Source: Bufo bufo (lineage: Eukaryota; Chordata; Amphibia; Anura; Bufonidae). From it: DNA of 64,000 nucleotides. Shown here one piece after another: positions 22,862-34,391 of this stretch. Under the pieces are notes generated by a model. It did not search any database, had not been told where the DNA came from, and saw only the letters and a list, made by a program, of their open reading frames with translations. The DNA lies in contig NC_053392.1 in assembly GCF_905171765.1 (NCBI RefSeq), positions 502,740,556 to 502,804,555 on the forward strand. The letters run 5' to 3'. A program made the position numbers and the translations under genes. Position 1 is the stretch's first letter. The number at the start of each line of letters is the position of its first letter.

Positions 22862-23284
22862 ACATTTATACCACCATCGAACATACATTCTTGTACTCAA
22901 GTCAAGTGCAATAATTCTTTGTTTTCTTTTTTTTTTATTTGTCCCAATATTTTGGGGGCTACCTACCCCAATAAATTTTAAAAAAAAAAACATTGTTGGC
23001 TACCTCCTCCTCGTCCATTGCTGCCTCCACCTACAACACCACATTCACCGCCTCCTCAACCTCCGACTCCATATCCACCTCTTTCTCTGAGTTGCAGGTT
23101 AATAATTTGTAATTTTTGAGTTTTTTTATTTTATGTTAAGTTATTTCCCTATCCACATTTGTTTGCAGAGCAGTTGCCATGCTCTTAAGCACATTTTACT
23201 GCCTTTTACATCCCTCTAGCCTTTTCAAGGACTATTTTAATGCAAAAAAGTGCCAATTTTAGTGCCCTAAATTGAAAAATTCTT
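22862..23284 (+). other. hAT 3' noncoding region
   Basis: A/T-rich sequence with tttgtcccaatattttggggg, then ctacctcctcctcgtccatt and a cct/ccacc-rich block. The same order occurs at 24440-24476 and 28892-29150, so this belongs to the hAT element. No terminal inverted repeat is reached before the tandem array. Confidence 0.7.
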
Positions 23285-24008
23285 ATTTTCAATTGTCGGG
23301 TGACATTTTACCATTTTTGGCATATACAAACCCCTGCTGTGCCTGGGTGACAGGGGCCTAAATCTCTCAAAATCCTCTGTTCTATTGCTGGGTGACATGT
23401 ACCCCCTTTTGCCATGAATGAACCCCTGCTCTGCATTGCTGACAGGGGCCTAAATCTCCCCAAATCCTCTGTTGTATTGCTGGGTGACATGTACCCCCTT
23501 TTGCCATGAATGAACCCCTGCTGTGCCTCAGTGACAGGGGCCTAAATCTCTCAAAATCCTCTGTTCTATTGCTGGGTGACAAGAACCCCCTTTTGCCGTG
23601 AATGAACCCCTGCTGTGCCTCGGTGACAGGGGCCTAAATCTCTCAAAATCCTCTGTTCTATTGCTGGGTGACAAGAACCCCCTTTTGCTGTGAATGAACC
23701 CCTGCTGTGCCTGGGTGACAGGGGCCTAAATCTCTCAAAATGCTCTGTTCTATTGCTGGGTGACAAGAACCCCCTTTTGCTGTGAATGAACCCCTGCTGT
23801 GCCTGGGTGACAGGGGCCTAAATCTCTCAAAATCCTCTGTTCTATTGTCGGGTGACATGAACCCCCTTTTGCCGTGAATAAACCCCTGCTGTGGCTGGGT
23901 GACAAGGGCCTAAATCTCTCAAAATCCTCTGTTCTATTGCTGGGTGACATGAACCCCCTTTTGCCGTGAATGAACCCCTGCTCTGCATTGCTGACAGGGA
24001 ACTAAATT
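23285..24008. repeat. 92-bp tandem array within hAT 3' region
   Basis: About eight copies of a 92-bp unit containing attgctgggtgacatgaacc, ccccttttgccgtgaatgaa and caggggcctaaatctctcaa. Copies differ by a few bases. The 66-codon frames repeated every 92 bp on the minus strand are artefacts. Confidence 0.95.
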
Positions 24009-24014
24009 TAGTGA

Positions 24015-24476
24015 AAACATCTGTTACTGATCGGAAGATGCGCGACTACAAGCGCACGCTGATGATAGCATTCCCACCTGACAGCGGGGGCACAGTGGAA
24101 GCACAAGGCGAAGGCAGAGGAGAAGGAAGAGGTCTCCAACGCAGCTGGGGCACTGCCAGCACCTGAGAAGGCAGGGTTAGCATGGCCCAAATGTGGAAAA
24201 GCTTTGTCAGCCTTGGAGGTGCTGACCTGCCCTGCAGCCAGTGTATAGTGTGAACGTGTGTTTAGCACGGCAGAGAGCATTATCACAGGCCACAGCCAAT
24301 GTGGACAAGCTTACGTTTATTAGAATGAACCAGGCATGGATCCCACAGGACTTGTCCGTACCTTGTGCAGAATAGACATTTATACCAGCTTCAACCATCC
24401 ATTCTTGTACTCAAGTGCACTTTTTTTCTTTGTTTTATTTTGTTATATGTCCCAATATTTTGGGGGATACCTCAAT
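24015..24476 (+). pseudogene. Second hAT copy, deleted transposase fragment
   Basis: Matches 22310-22460 (DRKMRDYKRTL segment), then skips to the segment matching 22680-22740 and the C-terminal end, with the terminal WIPQDLSVPCAE-like region near 24335-24372. Large internal deletion. The element is interrupted at 24477 by TTAA-flanked copy B and continues after 28891. Confidence 0.8.
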
Positions 24477-25095
24477 TTAACCACTTAAGGACCACAGGTT
24501 TATACCCCCCTAAAGACCAGGTCCTTTTTTACAAATCGGCACTCCACAACTTTAGCGGTTTATTGCTCGGTCATGCAACTTACCACTCAAATGAATTTTA
24601 CCTCCTTTTCTTCTCACTAATAGAGCTTTCATTTGGTGGTATTTCATTGCTGCTGACATTTTTACTTTTTTTGTTATTAATCGAAATTTAATGATTTTTT
24701 TGCAAAAAAATGACATTTTTCACTTTCAGTTGTAAAATTTTGCAAAAAAAAACGACATCCATATATAAATTTTGCTCTAAATTTATTGTTCTACATGTCT
24801 TTGATAAAAAAAAAATGTTTAGGTAAAAAAAAAATGGTTTGGGTAAAAGTTATAGCGTTTACAAACTATGGTACAAAAATGTGAATTTCCGCTTTTTGAA
24901 GCAGCTCTGACTTTCTGAGCACCTGTCATGTTTCCTGAGGTTCTACAATGCCCAGACAGTACAAACACCCCACAAATGACCCCATTTCGGAAAGTAGACA
25001 CCCTGAGGTATTCGCTGATGGGCATAGTGAGTTAATAGAACTTTTTATTTTTTGTCACAAGTTAGCGGAAAATGATGATTTTTTTTTTTTTTTTC

Positions 25096-26620
25096 TTACA
25101 AAGTCTCATATTCCACTAACTTGTGACAAAAAATAAAAACTTCCATGAACTCACTATGCCCATCAGCGAATACCTTGGGATTTCTTCTTTCCAAAATGGG
25201 GTCACTTGTGGGGTAGTTATACTGCCCTGGCATTCTAGGGGCCCAAATGTGTGGTAAGGAGTTTGAAATCAAATTCTGTAAAAAATGGCCAGTGAAATCC
25301 GAAAGGAGCTCTTTGGAATATGGGCCCCTTTGCCCACCTAGGCTGCAAAAAAGTGTCACACATGTGGTATCTCCGTATTCAGGAGAAGTTGGGGAATGTG
25401 TTTTGGGGTGTCATTTTACATATACCCATGCTGGGTGAGAGAAATATCTTGGTCAAATGCCAACTTTGTATAAAAAAATGGTAAAAGTTGTCTTTTGCCA
25501 AGATATTTCTCTCACCCAGCATGGGTATATGTAAAATGACACCCCAAAACACATTCCCCAACTTCTCCTGAATACGGAGATACCAGATGTGTGACACTTT
25601 TTTGCAGCCTAGGTGGGCAAAGGGGCCCATATTCCAAAGAGCACCTTTCGGATTTCACTGGTCATTTTTTACAGAATTTGATTTCAAACTCCTTACCACA
25701 CATTTGGGCCCCTAGAATGCCAGGGCAGTATAACTACCCCACAAGTGACCCCATTTTGGAAAGAAGACACCCCAAGGTATTCGCTGATGGGCATAGTGAG
25801 TTCATGGAAGTTTTTATTTTTTGTCACAAGTTAGTGGAATATGAGACTTTGTAAGAAAAAAAAAATAATAAAAATAATCATTTTCCACTAACTTGTGACA
25901 AAAAATAAAAAATTCTAGGAACTCGCCATGCCCCTCACGGAATACCTTGGGGTGTCTTCTTTCCAAAATGGGGTCACTTGTGGGGTAGTTATACTGCCCT
26001 GGCATTTTCCAGGGGCCCTAATGTGTGGTAAGTAGGTAAATGACCTGTGAAATCCTAAAGGTGCTCTTTGGAATATGGGCCCCTTTGCCCACCTAGGCTG
26101 CAAAAAAGTGTCACACATGTGGTATTGCCGTATTCAGGAGAAGTTGGGGGAATGTGTTTTGGGGTGTCATTTTACATATACCCATGCTGGGTGAGAGAAA
26201 TATCTTGGCAAAAGACAACTTTTCCCATTTTTTTATACAAAGTTGGCATTTGACCAAGATATTTCTCTCACCCAGCATGGGTATATGTAAAATGACACCC
26301 CAAAACACATTCCCCAACTTCTCCTGAGTACGGCGATACCAGATGTGTGACACTTTTTTGCAGCCTAGATGCGCAAAGGTGCCCAAATTCCTTTTAGGAG
26401 GGCATTTTTAGACATTTGGATACCAGACTTCTTCTCACGCTTTGGGGCCCCTAGAATGCCAGGGCAGTATAAATACACCACATGTGACCCCATTTTGGAA
26501 AGAAGACACCCCAAGGTATTCAATGAGGGGCATGGCGAGTTCATAGAAATTTTTTTTTTTTGGCACAAGTTAGCGGAAATTGATATTTTTTATTTTTTTC
26601 TCACAAAGTCTCCCTTTCCG
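25096..26620. repeat. Two ~750-bp palindromic modules (copy B)
   Basis: Centres near 25475 and 26245. Same arm content as in copy A; copy A has three such modules, so the number varies between insertions. Confidence 0.9.
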
Positions 26621-26929
26621 CTAACTTGGGACAAAAATTTCAATCTTTCATGGACTCAATATGCCCCTCACGGAATACCTTGGGGTGTCTTCTTTCCGAA
26701 ATGGGGTCACATGTGGGGTATTTATACTGCCCTGGCATTCTAGGGGCCCTAAAGCGTGAGAAGAAGTCTGGAATATAAATGTCTAAAAAATTTTACGCAT
26801 TTGGATTCCGTGAGGGGTATGGTGAGTTCATGTGAGATTTTATTTTTTGACACAAGTTAGTGGAATATCAGACTTTGTAAGAAAAAAAAATAATAATTCC
26901 GCTAACTTGGGCCAAAAAAATGTATGAAT

Positions 26930-28500
26930 GGAGCCTTACAGAGGGGTGATCAATGATAGGGGGGTGATCAATGACAGGGGGGTGATCAATGACAGGGGGG
27001 TGATCAGAGAGTCTATATGGGGTGATCACCCCCCCTGGAAGGCTCCAGGGAGACGCCTGCATGTGTTTTGCGGATCCGATCCATGTATCCGTGGATCTGT
27101 AAAAATCATACGGACATCTGAATGCAGCCTGACAGGGGGGTGATCAATGACAGGGGGGGGTGATCAATGACAGGGGGGTGATCAGGGAGTCTATATGGGG
27201 TGATCACCCCCCCTGGAAGGCTCCAGGGAGACGCCTGTGTGTGTTTTGCGGATCCGATCCATCTATCAGTGGATCTGTAAAAATCATGTGGACATCTGAA
27301 TGGAGCTTTACAGGGGGTTGATCAATGACAGGGGGGTGATCAGGGAGTCTATATGGGGTGATCACCACAGTCATTGATCACGCCCCTGTAAGGCTCCATT
27401 CAGACGTCCGTATGCGTTTTGCGGATCCGATCCATCTATCAGTGGATCAGTAAAAATCATGCGGACATCTGAATGGAGCTTTACAGGGGGTTGATCAATG
27501 ACAGGGGTGTAATCAATGACAGGGGGGTGATCAGGGAGTCTATATGGGGTGATCACCACAGTCATTGATCACGCCCCTGTAAGGCTCCATTCAGACGTCC
27601 GTATGCGTTTTGCGGATCCGATCCATCTATCAGTGGATCCGTAAAAATCATGCGGACATCTGAATGGAGCTTTACAGGGGGTTGATCAATGACAGGGGGG
27701 TAATCAATGACAGGGGGGTGATCAGGGAGTCTATATGGGGTGATCACCACAGTCATTGATCACGCCCCTGTAAGGCTCCATTCAGATGTCCGTATGCGTT
27801 TTGCGGATCCGATCCATCTATCAGTGGATCAGTAAAAATCATGCGGACATCTGAATGGAGCTTTACAGGGGGTTGATCAATGACAGGGGTGTAATCAATG
27901 ACAGGGGGGTGATCAGGGAGTCTATATGGGGTGATCACCACAGTCATTGATCACGCCCCTGTAAGGCTCCATTCAGACGTCCGTATGCGTTTTGCGGATC
28001 CGATCTATCTATCAGTGGATCCGTAAAAATCATGCGGACATCTGAATGGAGCTTTACAGGGGGTTGATCAATGACAGGGGGGTGATCAGGGAGTCTATAT
28101 GGGGTGATCACCACAGTCATTGATCACACCTTGTAAGGCTCCATTCAGACGTCCGTATGCGTTTTGCGGATCCGATCCATCTATCAGTGGATCCGTAAAA
28201 ATCATGCGGACATCTGAATGGAGCTTTACAGGGGGGTGATCAATGACAGGGGGTAATCAATGACAGGGGGGTGATCAGGGAGTCTATATGGGGTGATCAC
28301 CACAGTCATTGATCACGCCCCTGTAAGGCTCCATTCAGACGTCCGTATGCGTTTTGCGGATCCGATCCATCTATCAGTGGATCCGTACAAATCATGCGGA
28401 CATCTGAATGGAGCTTTACAGGGGCGTGATCAATGACAGGGGGGTAATCAATGACAGGGGGGTGATCAGGGAGTCTATATGGGGTGATCAAGGGTGAATA
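26930..28500. repeat. 191-bp satellite in copy B (about 8 units)
   Basis: Units at 27371, 27562 and 27753 are almost identical and spaced exactly 191 bp. Left units (26930-27300) are more diverged, with a ctccagggagacgcctg variant. This is the longest of the three arrays. Confidence 0.95.
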
Positions 28501-28509
28501 AGGGGTTAA

Positions 28510-28887
28510 TAAGTGACAGGGGGGGGGTGTAGTGTAGTGGTGCTTGGTGCAACATATTACTGAGCTACCTGTGTCCTCTGGTGGTCGATCCAAACAAAGG
28601 GGACCACCAGAGGACCAGGTAGCAGGTATATTAGACGCTTTTATCAAAACAGCGTCTAATATACCTGTTAGGGGTTAAAAAAATCACATCTCCAGCCTGC
28701 CAGCGAACGATCGCCGCTGGCAGGCTGAAGATCCACTCTCTTACCTTCCGTTCCTGTGAGCGCGCGCGCCTGTGTGCGCGCGTTCACAGGAAATCTCGGC
28801 TCACGCGAGATGACGCCAATCGGCGTTAGTGTGACCTGGGAGCGCCGCAGAAATGACGCCTTTCGGCGTTAGCGTGGCGGGAAGTGG
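28510..28887. repeat. GC-rich terminal module of copy B
   Basis: Contains inverted segments: gtcctctggtggtc with its complement, gacgcttttatcaaaacagc followed by gcgtctaatatacctg, a ccagcctgccagcgaacgat hairpin and a gcgcgcgcgcctgtgtgcg hairpin. Copy C carries the same module at 48119-48500. Confidence 0.8.
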
Positions 28888-28891
28888 TTAA

Positions 28892-29292
28892 AAATAAAAA
28901 ATAACACAAATCAGTGTTGACTACCTATTCCTCCTTCACCGCCGCTTCCACCTACACCGCCACGTCAACCTACACCGCCACATCCACCCATCCACCGCCT
29001 CCTCAACCTCCTACTCCTAGATCCAGATTGTTATTTTTAATTTTTCTGTATTTTATGTTATTTTAAGTCATTTCCCTATCCACATTTGCAGAACAGTTGT
29101 CATGCTTTTAAGAACATTTTGATGCCTTTTGCAGCCCTCTAGCCCTTTCCAGGACTATTTTAGAGCCATTTTCGGGGTCCACATTTACTTCAATGGGATT
29201 CGGGGTCAAGTTTGGGTCCTGAACCCGAACTTTTTTTCCAGTTCAGCCGAACTCGTCGAACCCGACCATCCAGGTGTCCGCTCAACTCTAGT
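28892..29292 (+). mobile_element. 3' end of the second hAT copy
   Basis: Continues the hAT sequence after copy B: ctcc/ccacc-rich block, then atttccctatccacatttgc and a gaacccgaac-rich end. It finishes with gtccgctcaactctag, whose complement starts ctagagttgagcggac, consistent with a hAT terminus of the TAGAGTTGAGCG type. The matching 5' terminus is not visible. Confidence 0.7.
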
Positions 29293-29407
29293 AAGGAGGA
29301 CACCTCTATACAGAAGCACAGTAGAATCCCAAAGAATTCTATGGGTGCTGTACCATAGATCCATATGTCGTAACCCAGCAGATCATTGCTAAAAAGCTAA
29401 TATGGTT

Positions 29408-30000
29408 CTAAAACAGGCAGCATGGTGGCTCAGTGATTAGCAATGATGTCTTGCAATGCTGGGTCCTAGGTTCTAATCTGACCAAGGATGACATTTGCAT
29501 GGAGTTTGGATGTTCTCCCTGTGTTTGCATTGGTTTTGTCCCACACTCCAAAGATATACTATAGCAGTGATGGTGAACCTTTTAGAGACCGAGTGCCCAA
29601 ACTGCAACCCAAAAGCCACTTATTTATCGCAAAGTGCCAACACGGCAATTTAATCTGAATATCAATATAGTATATCTTCCATGTGCTTTATCATTTAGCT
29701 ATAAGAGCCTGCCTACATTCAGTGTGCTGCCTGTAACTGCCTGTGCGCTGATAAATGGCAGGAAAAAATCTAAGGCATAATTGTACACCATAGACTTTTT
29801 CCTGGGAGCGGGTGCCCTCAGAGAGAACTCTGAGTGCCGCCTCTGGCACCCGTGCCATAGGTTCGCGACCAGTGTACTATAGAGAACTTACCGTAGATTG
29901 TGAGCCCTATTGGGGACAGCAAGTGATGCTAATGTCTGTAAAGCGCTGCGGAATATCTCAGTGCTATATAAGTGAGTATAATAATAAATAAATGAGTTAA
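29408..30000 (+). mobile_element. tRNA-type SINE with L2-like tail, interrupted
   Basis: The head gcatggtggctcagtgatta resembles an A box and ggttctaatctg a diverged B box of a tRNA-derived promoter. A middle block runs gcatggagtttggatgttct. The tail taaagcgctgcggaatatct then a tataataataaata stretch resembles L2 3' ends, suggesting L2-assisted retroposition. A hAT-type MITE at 29565-29874 splits it. Confidence 0.75.
29565..29874. mobile_element. 310-bp hAT-type MITE inside the SINE
   Basis: Starts cagtgatggtgaaccttt and ends with the imperfect complement aggttcgcgaccagtg. It is flanked by the exact 8-bp duplication tactatag at 29557-29564 and 29875-29882. An 8-bp duplication plus CAGTG ends is diagnostic for hAT. 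Confidence 0.9.
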
Positions 30001-30197
30001 AGGTGTTGTCTGCTTTTTCATACTGCTATTTGAAGAGAAAGCAGCACTCGTACAAGTTCTAGTATTTTTTTTATTATTTCTATAAGTGTACATTCAGAAT
30101 GAATATTAGAGATTGCACCTCCTCTTTTAAAAGCATTTGACCAAGACTTTAGGTTTTTGCATTATATGAAGTTCCATTATATACTTTTATTATCTTA

Positions 30198-30596
30198 AAG
30201 GTGTTGTCCCATGAAAAATATTCTACATTCTATAAAACCAGCACCTGGATCTCAATACTCTTGCAATTGCATGTAATTGTTTTACTGAAAACTATCTGTA
30301 CAGCGCCACCTGCTGTTTGTCCTTTTTCTAAATTCTCTGTCCGGTTCACTGAGGTTGATATACATGCTCAGTTCCCTCCTTCAACTGCCATCGGCTGCAG
30401 CAGAAAGGACACGCCCCCTGAGATGCCAGCTTGAAATAAATCTAGCAGAGCAATTGCAGCAATGAATGGACAGAGCTCTGGATCCATGTGAGATAAATGG
30501 TTGGTTATACGTTTGTTAGAAATGTATTGTCATGTACTATATGATATCTGATTTTCCTTTTTTTAATTCCCCATGGGATAACCCCTTTAATATATA
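30198..30596. mobile_element. MITE with aaaggtgttgtccca ends
   Basis: Begins aaaggtgttgtcccatga and ends catgggataacccctttaa, imperfect inverted repeats. The middle (ctagcagagcaattgcagc) is homologous, inverted, to the element at 31149-31692. No coding potential. Confidence 0.7.
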
Positions 30597-30769
30597 GCAG
30601 GATACATTGAGGATTTAATTTTGTACAGAAAGCTGCAACAGTCCATTACTATTAGCTATTTTGTAGATTAAACAATCCTGTTTTTTGATTACAAAAAAAA
30701 TTGTTGTCATTGTTCATTATCATCTCAACAAAAAACTACTTTTTTACCCCAATACTATTAAGGTCATCA

Positions 30770-31005
30770 GTATCAGACTGTCAGGGGCACGACGGCCAGC
30801 ACCCCTCCGATCAGCTGTACAATATCATGAGAACGCACGGTGTTCTCCTCGCCGTCGACATTGCAGCAGTGAGACGTGAAAGCAGTGTTCTCTTCATACA
30901 GCTGATTGGAGGGGGTCCCGGGTGTGGGACCCTGACGATCTGATACTGATGAGCTATCCTCACGATATATAATATAGAAGAAGTGAAGAACCCCTTTAAA
31001 AGGAT
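30770..31005. mobile_element. MITE fragment of the gatcagatactgatga family
   Basis: Holds ggtcatcagtatcagactgt, a gatcagctg... pair and ctgatactgatgagctatcc, ending near aacccctttaaaa. Related sequences occur at 47850-47930, 51605-51720 and 52125-52225. Confidence 0.6.
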
Positions 31006-31148
31006 TAAACTCTAGAATATGACATCACTTACTGATCACAGGGACTTTGATAGCAGGAACCCCAACCTCAATCACAAGAACGAGGCATTTTTCTGCATGA
31101 CGCCTTTCCTGTACAAGCACTGTGCAGAGAACTAGCTCTGAGACATTT

Positions 31149-31692
31149 AAAGAGGTTATGCTGTAATTCATATACAAAAATTTAAATCAAACATAATATA
31201 GCGCATCGCAATTTCTTTCTAACAAAGCAAAAACCACCCCTGTATCTCACATCCGGAGATCACCCAATTCACTGCTTCAATTGCTCTGCTAGATTCATTT
31301 CAAGCTGGTAGCTCAGAGAGCATGTCCTTTCTGCTGCAGTTCACTCCCTATCACAGCTCAGAAAGCATGTCCTTTCTGCTACAGCCATCTCCCTATCACA
31401 GCTCATGGAGCATGTTGGTGTCCAGCTCTCTCCCTGTAACTATCACAGCTTCTAACAGTAGCTATAGCTGGTGGCAGTTAAAGGATGAAACCGAGCGTGG
31501 GCGACCACCTCAGTAGGTGGACGTACACATTACTATACAAATAAACAGCAGAGGGTGCCATTATGATTAAGTAAATATCTCACAACTGGAGCATTTTTGA
31601 AACAGAAAGCAAATTACGAAACTAACTAGTTCTTCATGTTGAATTACTGTATTTTAAAATAACATTTAATGGTGGCACAACCTCTTTAAGTG
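31149..31692. mobile_element. MITE related to 30198-30596, inverted
   Basis: Ends aaagaggttatgctgtaatt and ggtggcacaacctcttt. The interior repeats gctcagaaagcatgtccttt and includes attgctctgctagattcatt, the inverse of the 30.4-kb copy. Confidence 0.7.
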
Positions 31693-32575
31693 AATATGGC
31701 TTGGATGGGAATGGCACTGTACAAGGACAATTTCTAAAGTTACGGCTCAGGCCGCCTAATTATTTCACACCAGCAGTCCCATAAACTGATGGACAGTAAA
31801 AGTGCTGTTTCATAATCATAGACTAATTGTATGCAGCAAACAGATTTACTCAGCTGGAAACAAATTGTTAGTTCAGATGCAATTAACACATGGCTTGGAC
31901 TAAAAGCAAGAAATATCGAGTGGACATAAATATGATTTTTTTTCTATATTCTAAAAAGCTTTCAATTTGCAAGGGACCAGGGGCGTCGCTAGGTCAAAGC
32001 ATTGGAAGCTTGAGCTCTGGATGTTGTGGCCGCACAGAGACCCGCATCATCATTAGGCAAACTGAGCCTCCGGCCTTAGGCAATGGTGTGCTAGGACTGC
32101 AGGAGGGTGGCAATTTAGCCTCCAGCCTTGCACTCCTGCACACATCTGTGTCATTGGGGATTATTGTACATCATGGTTTTATAGTAATTTTTGCTACTAT
32201 TCTGGAGAAAAACCACTACAAAACCGCAATGTAAAATGACCCCTAGGCATAGTTGTGTGCAGGAGCCGGTAAAGAACATCTGGGACTGATGATGTGTGCA
32301 TGTCATATGACTGTATCTCCATGAGCCACCAAATGACTGGAGGAGAAGGAGAACCTCCAGCAGCATGTAACTAACCACAGAAGTGTCTGTGTCTATATAG
32401 CATACTTACTGGAGGCACTATAGAGGGCATTATATCTACTGGGAGTAATAGAGGGGGCCTTATAACTACTGGGGGTACTACAGGTCCCCTAAAAAATAAA
32501 AATAGACCGCTGAATAAATACAGAACTATGCAAAAGTGGTTGGGCACTCTGATAGATGGAGTCACGTAGAGCTGG
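31693..32575. other. Spacer with degenerate minisatellite
   Basis: No gene recognised. At 32400-32490 an imperfect ~30-bp repeat (ttactggaggcactatagagg) occurs three or four times. Confidence 0.55.
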
Positions 32576-32581
32576 AATATA

Positions 32582-34158
32582 CAGTCAGGTCCATAAATAT
32601 TGGGACATCGACACAATTCTAACATTTTTGGCTCTATACACCACCACAATGGATTTGAAATGAAACGAATAAAAGGTACTTTAACTACAGACTGTCAGCT
32701 TTAATTTGAGGCTATTTACAACCAAATCAGGTGAACGGTGCAGGAATTACAACAGTTTGCATATGTGCCTCCCACTTGTTAAGGAACCAAAAGTAATGGG
32801 ACAGAATAATAATTATAAATCAAACTTTCACTTTTTAATACTTGGTTGCAAATCCTTTGCAGTCAATTACAGCCTGAAGTCTGGAACGCATAGACATCAC
32901 CAGACGCTGGGTTTCATCCCTGGTGATGCTCTGCCAGGCCTCTACTGCAACTGTCTTCAGTTCCTGCTTGTTCTTGGGGCATTTTCCCTTCAGTTTTGTC
33001 TTCAGCAAGTGAAATGCATGCTCAATCGGATTCAGGTCAGGTGATTGACTTGGCCATTGCATAACATTCCAATTCTTTCCCTTAAAAAACTCTTTGGTTG
33101 CTTTTGCAGTATGCTTTAGGTCATTGTCAATCTGCACTGTGAAGCGCTGTCCAATGAGTTCTGAAGCATTTGGCTGAATATGAGCAGATAATGTTGCCCG
33201 AAACACTTCAGAATTCATCCTTTTGTCAGCAGTCACATCATCAATAAATACAAGAGAATCAGCTACATTGGCAGCCATACATGCCCACGCCATGATACTA
33301 CCACCACTATGCTGCACTGATGAGGTGGTATGCTTAGGATCATGAGCAGTTCCTTTCCATCTCCATACTCTTCTCTTCCATCACTCTGGTACAAGTTCAT
33401 CTTGGTCTCATCTGTCCATAGGATGTTGTTCCAGAACTGTGAAGGCTTTTTTAGATGTCGTTTGGCAAACTATAATCTGGCCTTCCTGTTTTTCAGTCTC
33501 ACCAATGGTTTACATCTTGTGGTGAACCCTCTGTATTCACTCTGGTGAAGTCTTCTTTTGATTGTTGACTTTGACACACATACACCTACCTCCTAGAGAG
33601 TGTTCTTGATCTGGCCAACTGTTGTGAAGGGTGTTTTCTTCACCAGGGAAAGAATTATTCGGTCATCCACCACAGTTGTTTTCCGTGGTCTTCCGGGTCT
33701 TTTGGTGTTGCTGAGCTCACCGGTGCGTTCCTTCTTTTTAAGAATGTTCCAAACAGTTGTTTTGGCCACGCCAAATGTTTTTGCTATCTCTCTGATGGGT
33801 TTGTTTTGCCTTTTCAGCCTAATTATGGCTTGCTTCACTGATAGTGACAGCTCTTTGGATCTTATCTTGAGAGCTGTTAGCAACAGATTCCAAATGAAAA
33901 TAGCACACTTGAAATTAACTCTGGACCTTTTATCTGCTCATTGTAATTGGGATAATGAGGGAATAAAACACACCTGGCCATGGAACAACTGAGAAACCAA
34001 TTGTCCCATTACTTTTGGTGCCTTAACAAGTGGGAGGCACATATGCAAACTGCAGTTAAAGCACATCTTGTTTGTTTCATTTCAAATCCATTGTGGTGGT
34101 GTATAGAGCCAAAAATCTTAGAATTGTGTCGATGTCCCAATATTTATGGACCTGACTG
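32582..34158 (-). mobile_element. Full-length Tc1-like transposon
   Basis: Starts cagtcaggtccataaatatt and ends with its exact complement, flanked by TA at 32580-32581 and 34159-34160. The inverted ends extend about 220 bp, with a ~60-bp deletion in the right one. Length 1577 bp is normal for Tc1-like elements with a single transposase gene, here on the minus strand and broken. Confidence 0.95.
32835..33883 (-). pseudogene. Tc1-like transposase, inactivated
   Basis: N-terminal part (33883 to 33593) has the paired-like helix-turn-helix SVKQAIIRLKRQNKPIREIA, continuing to a second helix-turn-helix and a GRPRKTT AT-hook-like motif. The catalytic part shows the three acidic residues in WTDETKMNLY, VQIDNDLKHTAK and SPDLNPIEHAFHLL. 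Two in-frame stops (near 33595 and 33475) and a frameshift near 33.35 kb disrupt it. The terminal part is open from 33317 to 32835. Confidence 0.9.
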
Positions 34159-34340
34159 TATCACTAGAATTTTATTTAAAGGCAATAACACACTAAGATA
34201 AAAAATAATAATAAAATATCCCTATCAAGGCATGTGGCTTCCAAAATACATCAAATTTGTAAGTAATAAAATAAATTATAATGAATAAAATGTAGACTGG
34301 CTGCCTCCTCTTTAAAATAAAATCCAAAATAAAATACACA

Positions 34341-34391
34341 GACGCTACCAGGTGTATGACGCTACCAGGTGTATGACGCTACCAGGTGTAT
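34341..34391. repeat. 17-bp triplicate (gacgctaccaggtgtat)
   Basis: Three exact head-to-tail copies, the last ending gtatt. Confidence 0.9.

Larger units (their letters stand above)
24481..28887 (+). mobile_element. Large TTAA-flanked element, copy B (complete)
   Basis: Flanked by TTAA at 24477-24480 and 28888-28891; it begins CCACTTAAGGACC and ends gcgggaagtgg, giving a short CCACTT inverted end. In order it holds a ~600-bp leader (gtttattgctcggtcatgca onwards), two ~750-bp palindromes, half modules, eight 191-bp satellite units and a GC-rich end module with a gcgcgcgc hairpin. The hAT sequence on both sides matches the uninterrupted hAT at 22940-23000, so the insertion boundaries are secure. 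Non-coding. Confidence 0.9.

Noticed and set aside
29408..29500. Functional tRNA gene
   Set aside because: A and B box similarity is diverged and embedded in a SINE with an L2-like tail; no cloverleaf was seen.
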